Shown one piece after another: positions 59,060-64,000 of a stretch of 64,000 nucleotides of DNA. The DNA comes from PALSA-1353 sp050012375 (lineage in GTDB: Bacteria > Planctomycetota > Phycisphaerae > Tepidisphaerales > Tepidisphaeraceae). Made by a program: the position numbers and the translations under genes. Where the stretch lies: NCBI GenBank assembly GCA_050012375.1, contig JBEKHH010000024.1, positions 7,617-71,616 on the forward strand. Direction: 5' to 3'. The notes under the pieces are model-generated. The model saw nothing but the letters and a program-made list of their open reading frames with translations. It did no database searches and had not been told where the DNA came from. The stretch's first letter is position 1. Each line of letters opens with the position of its first letter.

Positions 59060-61345
59060 TTATACACGCGAATCGCCTGAAACGCACCATTGCCGCCACA
59101 TTTCTCGATAGGCCCTTTCGACATTTCGGGTGAATCTCCGGGCGCTCATCAGGGGCGAGGCGAGCATCCGATGGCGCAGCGTGCTGCGAAGCTCGGCGAG
59201 GCGACCGGGCGATTCGGCCAGCGCGATCGCGGTCTGCACGTATTGCCGCGGCCGGCGAGCGGCCAGCTCGCCCAGGCCGATGTTCGACAGGATGCTTTTT
59301 CCGCCGCGGCCGACAGCGGTCTGGCCGACGAGGCTGACGACCGGCACGCCCATCCACAGCGCGTCGCAGGTGGTGATGCCTCCGCCCCAGGGGAGCGGAT
59401 CCAGCGCGATGTCGATCCGGCCGTACAGCGCGACATATTGCGGCCACGGCAACTTGGCCACGAATTCCAGCCGATCCGGAGCGACGCCTTTGCGGGAAAA
59501 ACGCTCGCGGACCTCATCCAGATGTGATCCCGGATAGGAATGAATGATCATTCGCGAGTTCGGCACGGCGTGAAGGACCTGGGCCCACAAATCCTGGGCC
59601 GCCCACGAAACCTTGGCGAAATTGTTCAGGCACCCGAAGGTGATGTATCCCGCGGCGGCGTTGGGCGGCGGGGAGGGCTCCGGCGTCGGTCCCGCGCAGC
59701 CATAGCACCAATACGTCTCCGGCAGGCGGATCGTCTGCTCGCTGTAAAGCGAAAGATCCGAATCCGATGGGTCGAGATACGGATCGGAGAGACGATAGTC
59801 CATCGCCTCCAGGCCCGTGCTGGCGCAATAGCCGAGATAGCTCACCTGCACCGGCGCGGGCTTGCGGGCGAAAACCCGCAGGCGGTTGTGGGCCATGTGC
59901 AGCGACAGATCGACCAGGATGTCGATCTGGTCCTGGCGAAAGATTTCCGCCAATTCCTCGTCGCTGCGCCCACCGACGTCCCGCCACATATCCGCCTGGG
60001 GACGGAGCAATTCCGTGAACGCATCGCACACTGCCGACGTGGCATAACAGAAGATTTCAAATCTTTCGTGATCGTGGCAACTGAGCAGCGGGAGAATATT
60101 CTGGCCGACGACGTGCTGGCGGAAATCCGGTGAGACGTAGCCGATCTTCAGCCGGCGGTCCGGCGAACGGTCGTTGGCATGCGGTTGGATGAGCGATTTC
60201 AGCGGGCGGGCGTGCAGCTCGTTCCATCGCCGCTGTTCCTTGGCCAGCGCGGCCGGGTCATAGCCCGGATGAAACGAGAGCAGGTAAACAAGATTACTGT
60301 GGATCGCGGCGTTGTTCGGGTCGATGGCCAGGGCCTTGTCGCAGCATTCCAGGGCCTCGTCGAGTTGGCCCTGTTCCTTCAGGGCGACGCCGAGATTGTT
60401 GTGCGCCTCGACCGCATCGGGCCGCAGGACCGTGGCCGTGCGGAAGGCGGCGACCGCCCCGTCCAGGTCCATCTGCCCCGACAGGGCGTTTCCCAGGCTG
60501 AGGTATGCACGATCGTCGCTCGGTTGCAACGCGATGACGCGGCGATAGGCGTCGGCTGCTTCATCCCATCTCCCCTGGAGATAATATCCATCGCCGATGG
60601 CCTGGTGCGTCGGCGCATGATCGGGCCGCGCCCTGGCGATTCGAAGATGCGCCGCCAGGGCCTCTTCATGGCGGCCCCCGCGGTCCAGCGCGTTGGCCAA
60701 ATTGATCTGGGCGTCGATCAGGTCGGGGTTCAGTCCTACGGCCTGCTGGTAGGCGGTGATCGCCCTATCCAATTCCCCCTTGAGAAACATTGCGTTGCCG
60801 AGATTATTCAGGGCATCGGCAAAGTCTGGCTGAAGCTCCAGGGCCTTGCGCAATTCGGCGATTGCCGCGTCAATTTGCCCGGAGTTGTACAGGGCCGCGC
60901 CCAGGTTGTTGTGAATCTGCGCATTTTCCGGCCGATTTGCCAGGGCCGCGCGATACGCGGCGATCGCCTCCTCCCAGCGCTTTTGCTTGGCCAGTGCGTT
61001 GCCGAGATTGATGTGGGCATCTGCCAGTTCCGGACGCAGCTCGATGGCCAGGCGATAGGCCGCGATGGCCTCGTTCGGCCGGTCCATCGCCTCCAGCACG
61101 ACGCCCAGGTTGACGCGATATTCCGCGGCCAGCGGATCGGCGCCGATGGCCCGCTCGATCAGTTCCAGCGCCGCCGGCTGCCGGCCCAACTGGGACGTGA
61201 GCAACCCCAGCAGGTGCAATGCCTCGGCATGATCGGGTTGCCGCGAGAGGACCTGGAGGTACATCGCCTCGGCCTGCAACGCGTCGCCGGCGCGATGGAA
61301 TTCCATCGCCGCGTCCAAGGCCTGCCGCGTGGGAAGGTCGGTCAT
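59060..61345 (-). CDS. TPR protein with O-GlcNAc-transferase-like (GT41) domain
   Basis: A 761-residue protein. Residues 5 to about 385 are TPR repeats, around eleven 34-residue units (for example PDLIDAQINLANALDRGGRH). Residues about 395-755 form the GT41/SPINDLY catalytic region: KIGYVSPDFRQHVVGQNILP, DLSLHMAHNRLRVFARKPAP with the conserved His, FGCLNNFAKVS, and ALDPLPWGGGITTCDALWMG. It would transfer a sugar to Ser/Thr of target proteins; bacterial substrates are unknown. It starts at ATG 61345. Confidence 0.93.
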   Translation of the reverse strand: MTDLPTRQALDAAMEFHRAGDALQAEAMYLQVLSRQPDHAEALHLLGLLTSQLGRQPAALELIERAIGADPLAAEYRVNLGVVLEAMDRPNEAIAAYRLAIELRPELADAHINLGNALAKQKRWEEAIAAYRAALANRPENAQIHNNLGAALYNSGQIDAAIAELRKALELQPDFADALNNLGNAMFLKGELDRAITAYQQAVGLNPDLIDAQINLANALDRGGRHEEALAAHLRIARARPDHAPTHQAIGDGYYLQGRWDEAADAYRRVIALQPSDDRAYLSLGNALSGQMDLDGAVAAFRTATVLRPDAVEAHNNLGVALKEQGQLDEALECCDKALAIDPNNAAIHSNLVYLLSFHPGYDPAALAKEQRRWNELHARPLKSLIQPHANDRSPDRRLKIGYVSPDFRQHVVGQNILPLLSCHDHERFEIFCYATSAVCDAFTELLRPQADMWRDVGGRSDEELAEIFRQDQIDILVDLSLHMAHNRLRVFARKPAPVQVSYLGYCASTGLEAMDYRLSDPYLDPSDSDLSLYSEQTIRLPETYWCYGCAGPTPEPSPPPNAAAGYITFGCLNNFAKVSWAAQDLWAQVLHAVPNSRMIIHSYPGSHLDEVRERFSRKGVAPDRLEFVAKLPWPQYVALYGRIDIALDPLPWGGGITTCDALWMGVPVVSLVGQTAVGRGGKSILSNIGLGELAARRPRQYVQTAIALAESPGRLAELRSTLRHRMLASPLMSARRFTRNVERAYREMWRQWCVSGDSRV

Positions 61346-61362
61346 TGCCAATCCATTCTAAA

Positions 61363-61394
61363 TAGTTTAGCCGCGACCCGAAGGGGAGCGCGTT
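61363..61394. repeat. 32-bp dispersed repeat, copy 2 (inverted)
   Basis: Exact reverse complement of 45-76, lying in the 83-bp gap between the antiporter and TPR-GT41 genes. It contains the imperfect GC hairpin and is followed by TTCTTT on the plus strand. Confidence 0.75.
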
Positions 61395-61428
61395 CTTTGA
61401 ACGTTGGAAGTCGCGGCCAACCGCGGTT

Positions 61429-62658
61429 TCATTTCCCTTGGCCAAACAGAATCGTTCGCTGGACCAGTTCGCGGATGGTCGTGCCTTGAACGAGGATCGA
61501 GAAACAAACCACGCCATAGGTGATGGCCACGATCAGATCACGCTCCGGTCCTTCGGCCAGGGAAAGCGCCATGGCCACGGCCAGGCCGCCGCGAAGGCCG
61601 CCCCAGATGAGGATGCTGGTTGTTCCCCAACCGACGCGCCCGGCGAAGGGCAGCAGCGTTGCCGTTCGCGCCAGCAGGACGATCGGGATGGCGATGATGG
61701 CGGCGAGGAAATGACGGGGCGAGTACGGCATCACCAGCACCTCCAAGCCGATCAGCACGAAGAGCACCGCGTTGAGGACCTCGTCGATCAACTCCCAGAA
61801 TCGCTCGAGATCGATGTTGACCTGCTCGGACATGCGGAAGATTTTGCCGCGGTTGCCGATGAGTAGCCCGGCAACGACGACGGCGATGGGCGCCGACATG
61901 CCCAGGGCCGACGCCAGGGAATAGGTTCCCATCACCAGCGCCAGCGTGAGGAGGACTTCCACCTGGAAATTTCGCGCGTTCTTGAGCAGTTGGTAGATGA
62001 AGAGTCCGGTGCAGAATCCGAGGACGGCCCCGCCGCCGGCCGCGCGGACGAACATCAGTCCCACGCCGCCGACCGTCGCGCCGCCGGGCGCTGCCGCCGC
62101 TTTCAGGATCGTCAAAAACAGAACCACGCCGATGCCGTCGTTCAATAGCGATTCGGAAGAAACCACCGTGCCGATCGTCTTGCCGGCGCCGGCCTGGCGG
62201 ATGACGGCGATGACCGCCACCGGATCCGTCGGGGAAATCAGCGCGCCGAACAACAGGCATCCGATCCATGACAGGCTCAAACCGATCCGGCCCAGGCCCC
62301 AGTGCGTCAGGACCGCCACGATCACCGTTGACGCGGCGGTTCCCACCGTGGCCAGGACCGTCGTGATCCGCCAGTTGCGTTGCAGCTCGCTCAGGTCCAC
62401 GGTCAGCGCGCCGGCGAAGAGCAGAAACCCCAGCATCCAGGTCAGCAGGGCATCGCCGAAGTGAACGTGATGCAGGAAGTCCCTGGCCGCGGAGCGAACG
62501 CCAAGGCCCAGTTCGCCCAGTCCGATCAGGGCCAGCGAAAGCAGCAAAGCGATCAGCATGACGCCGACGCTGGGGTGCAGACGCATGTAGCGGTGGTTGA
62601 AATAACTGAGCAAAGCCGTCAGAGTCAGTAGAATTGCGATGACGTCAAACAGCTTCAT
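61429..62658 (-). CDS. CPA1-family Na+/H+ antiporter, NhaP-like
   Basis: A 409-residue integral membrane protein with about twelve helices. The transport-site motifs of CPA1 are present: FGALISPTDPVAVIAVIRQA (about 132-151) and SSESLLNDGIGVVLFLTIL (about 163-181). It exchanges cytoplasmic sodium or potassium for protons and supports pH and ion balance. No cytoplasmic C-terminal regulatory domain is present. The open frame ends at ATG 62658, directly facing the divergent lactonase gene. Confidence 0.92.
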   Translation of the reverse strand: MKLFDVIAILLTLTALLSYFNHRYMRLHPSVGVMLIALLLSLALIGLGELGLGVRSAARDFLHHVHFGDALLTWMLGFLLFAGALTVDLSELQRNWRITTVLATVGTAASTVIVAVLTHWGLGRIGLSLSWIGCLLFGALISPTDPVAVIAVIRQAGAGKTIGTVVSSESLLNDGIGVVLFLTILKAAAAPGGATVGGVGLMFVRAAGGGAVLGFCTGLFIYQLLKNARNFQVEVLLTLALVMGTYSLASALGMSAPIAVVVAGLLIGNRGKIFRMSEQVNIDLERFWELIDEVLNAVLFVLIGLEVLVMPYSPRHFLAAIIAIPIVLLARTATLLPFAGRVGWGTTSILIWGGLRGGLAVAMALSLAEGPERDLIVAITYGVVCFSILVQGTTIRELVQRTILFGQGK

Positions 62659-62705
62659 TGGCTATGGAAGATATAGGGGCTGATTCCATGTGGAAAGGCT
62701 ATTGC

Positions 62706-63860
62706 ATGAATGGCAGGTCGATTCTTACCATCTTCTGCATGGTCGCGGCGATGAGCAGCTCGTGGTCTTCGGCGGCAGTGCCGGCAACGCAATTCTGGGT
62801 CTATATCGGCACCAACAGCCATCCCCCAAGCAAGAGCAAGGGGATTTACCTGTGCCGATTCGACTCATCCACCGGCAAAACAGCCGAGCAGGCCCTGGCG
62901 GCGGAGATCGCCGATCCCGGCTGGCAGGTCATCGCCCCTGGCGGAAAATTCCTTTACACCGTCGCCACGACGAGCAACCATCGCACGTCGATCGTCGCCG
63001 CCTATGCAATAGATCCCACCACCGGCGCGCTGACGGCGCTGAACCAGCAGCCCTCCAAGGGCAGGGATACCACGCACATCGATGTCGATCCGTCCGGCTC
63101 GTGCGCGGTCGTGGCCAATTACGGCTCCGGCGATGTTTCCGTTTTGACCATCAATTCCGACGGAACGCTCGCCGCCGTTTCCGCGGTCATCAAACATACC
63201 GGCTCGAGCGTCAACCCCGACCGCCAGCGGCATCCCTTCCCGCATTCATGCAATTTCGATCCCAGCGGGAACTTCGTCCTCGTGCCCGATCTGGGCCTGG
63301 ACAAGGTTTACATCTACCGCTTCGACGCGGCGATTCGCGCGCTGGCTGATGCTTCGCCCCCCACCGTCGCGGTGGCGCCCGGCTCCGGCCCCCGGCACTT
63401 GAGCTTCCATCCCAACGGCAAATTCGCTTATCTCATCAACGAGATGGGCGGCACGGTCATCGCCTACGCCTGGGATTCCAGCCACGGACAGTTGCGTCCC
63501 CTACAAACGGTCTCCACGCTCCCTCCGGGGTATCATGGAACCAACACCTCGGCCGAGGTCCGCATTCACCCCGGCGGACGATTTCTGTACGCCTCCAATC
63601 GCGGGCCGGACGACCTGGCGATTTTCGAGATCAATTCCGCGGCTGGAACGCTGACGCCCGCGGGTTACCAATCCACGCGGGGAAAGGCGCCGCGCGATTT
63701 CAGGATCGACCCGACCGGCCAATTCCTCTTCGCGGCCAATCAGGATTCCGATTCGGTGGTGATCTTTCGTATCGATGCCGAAACCGGGCAACTTGCCCCC
63801 ACCGGAGACGTCCTGGCCGTGCCCACTCCGATTTGCGTGACGTTCCTCGCCGTAAAATAG
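62706..63860 (+). CDS. Secreted lactonase-family beta-propeller protein
   Basis: A 384-residue protein with signal peptide (SILTIFCMVAAMSSSWSSAA) and the seven-bladed beta-propeller pattern of the lactonase family (Pgl/YbhE): QFWVYIGTNSHPPSKSKGIY, GRDTTHIDVDPSGSCAVVAN, GSGPRHLSFHPNGKFAYLIN, EVRIHPGGRFLYASNRGPDD and KAPRDFRIDPTGQFLFAANQ. Cytoplasmic members hydrolyse 6-phosphogluconolactone; exported planctomycete versions have no established substrate. Three starts are possible (62664, 62688, 62706); 62706 has GGAAAGG seven bases upstream. Confidence 0.88.
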   Translation: MNGRSILTIFCMVAAMSSSWSSAAVPATQFWVYIGTNSHPPSKSKGIYLCRFDSSTGKTAEQALAAEIADPGWQVIAPGGKFLYTVATTSNHRTSIVAAYAIDPTTGALTALNQQPSKGRDTTHIDVDPSGSCAVVANYGSGDVSVLTINSDGTLAAVSAVIKHTGSSVNPDRQRHPFPHSCNFDPSGNFVLVPDLGLDKVYIYRFDAAIRALADASPPTVAVAPGSGPRHLSFHPNGKFAYLINEMGGTVIAYAWDSSHGQLRPLQTVSTLPPGYHGTNTSAEVRIHPGGRFLYASNRGPDDLAIFEINSAAGTLTPAGYQSTRGKAPRDFRIDPTGQFLFAANQDSDSVVIFRIDAETGQLAPTGDVLAVPTPICVTFLAVK

Positions 63861-63932
63861 CACGCAAGAGAAGACCACCGCGAAGACGCGAAGAGCACAG
63901 CGCGGCAGAGCCGCAACCAAAGCTAAAAAAAA

Positions 63933-63992
63933 CGTCGCTCGCCGGGTAAGGTGAAGTTGTGAACACCTTTCACCTTCTATCGAGGAGCGACG
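63933..63992. repeat. Nested hairpin at the window end, before a gene start
   Basis: Outer arms CGTCGCTC (63933-63940) / GAGCGACG (63985-63992) and inner arms AAGGTGAA (63948-63955) / TTCACCTT (63969-63976) form a nested hairpin. An ATG at 63995, with GAGGAG upstream inside the structure, begins a gene that leaves the window (only MN visible). This could be the left end of a mobile element, but the evidence is cut off. Confidence 0.5.
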
Positions 63993-64000
63993 CTATGAAT

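Overview
The window looks like a chromosomal segment of a planctomycete, most likely class Phycisphaerae. This is inferred from the GC-rich sequence, the Ala/Thr/Gln/Pro-rich stretches after signal peptides, prepilin-type proteins, several phosphate-selective-porin-like proteins, and dispersed palindromic repeats inside and between genes. No rRNA, tRNA or CRISPR array was recognised.

Left flank (1-22.8 kb). This holds a folD-like gene with altered catalytic residues, a type II secretion-like pseudopilin, and a compact TetR/adaptor/ABC/permease/TolC (MacAB-TolC type) operon. Next come two tandem paralogues with signal peptide, HEAT-like and STN-like regions, two Gfo/Idh/MocA oxidoreductases, an esterase, and carB, which carries in-frame palindromic insertions. 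Two decayed molybdenum-related loci follow: a Mop-ModE deletion fusion and a YedY-like pseudogene with two stop codons. A glycosyltransferase and a ChbG/YdjC deacetylase close the flank.

Central island (23,272-47,323). I read this as a 24,041-bp integrated element inside an outer-membrane porin gene. The porin 5' part (22,834-23,282) and 3' part (47,313-48,320) are separated by the element, and both junctions carry the same 11-bp core, TTCGAGGTCCG. Joining the two copies restores the porin reading frame on the chromosome. It also restores the reading frame of a tyrosine recombinase on the excised circle, whose last ~63 codons now lie at the left end and whose catalytic part lies at the right end. 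Integration therefore splits both the host gene and the integrase gene. A later deletion fused yeiH to the integrase and removed its N-terminal half, so the element is probably immobile on its own.

Island cargo: a replacement-like porin; an RND efflux system (outer-membrane factor, adaptor, pump) divergent from two more porins; a mop-modE pair; and a sulfur/persulfide-type cluster. That cluster contains an ArsR regulator, DUF2892 proteins, a second RND adaptor and pump, a SpoIIE phosphatase, a rhodanese, a CoA-disulfide/persulfide reductase with C-terminal rhodanese, an isoprenylcysteine-methyltransferase-like protein, a LysR regulator and a truncated YeiH.

Right flank (47.3-64 kb). After the porin 3' part comes a related ArsR/AhpD-like/rhodanese set, then radA and a run of membrane glycan genes (flippase, GT87-like, PIG-V-like, GT39-like). 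These are followed by an endonuclease/exonuclease/phosphatase-family protein, a DinB-like protein, a TPR-OGT glycosyltransferase, a CPA1 antiporter and a secreted lactonase-fold protein. Several large inverted repeats sit between these genes.
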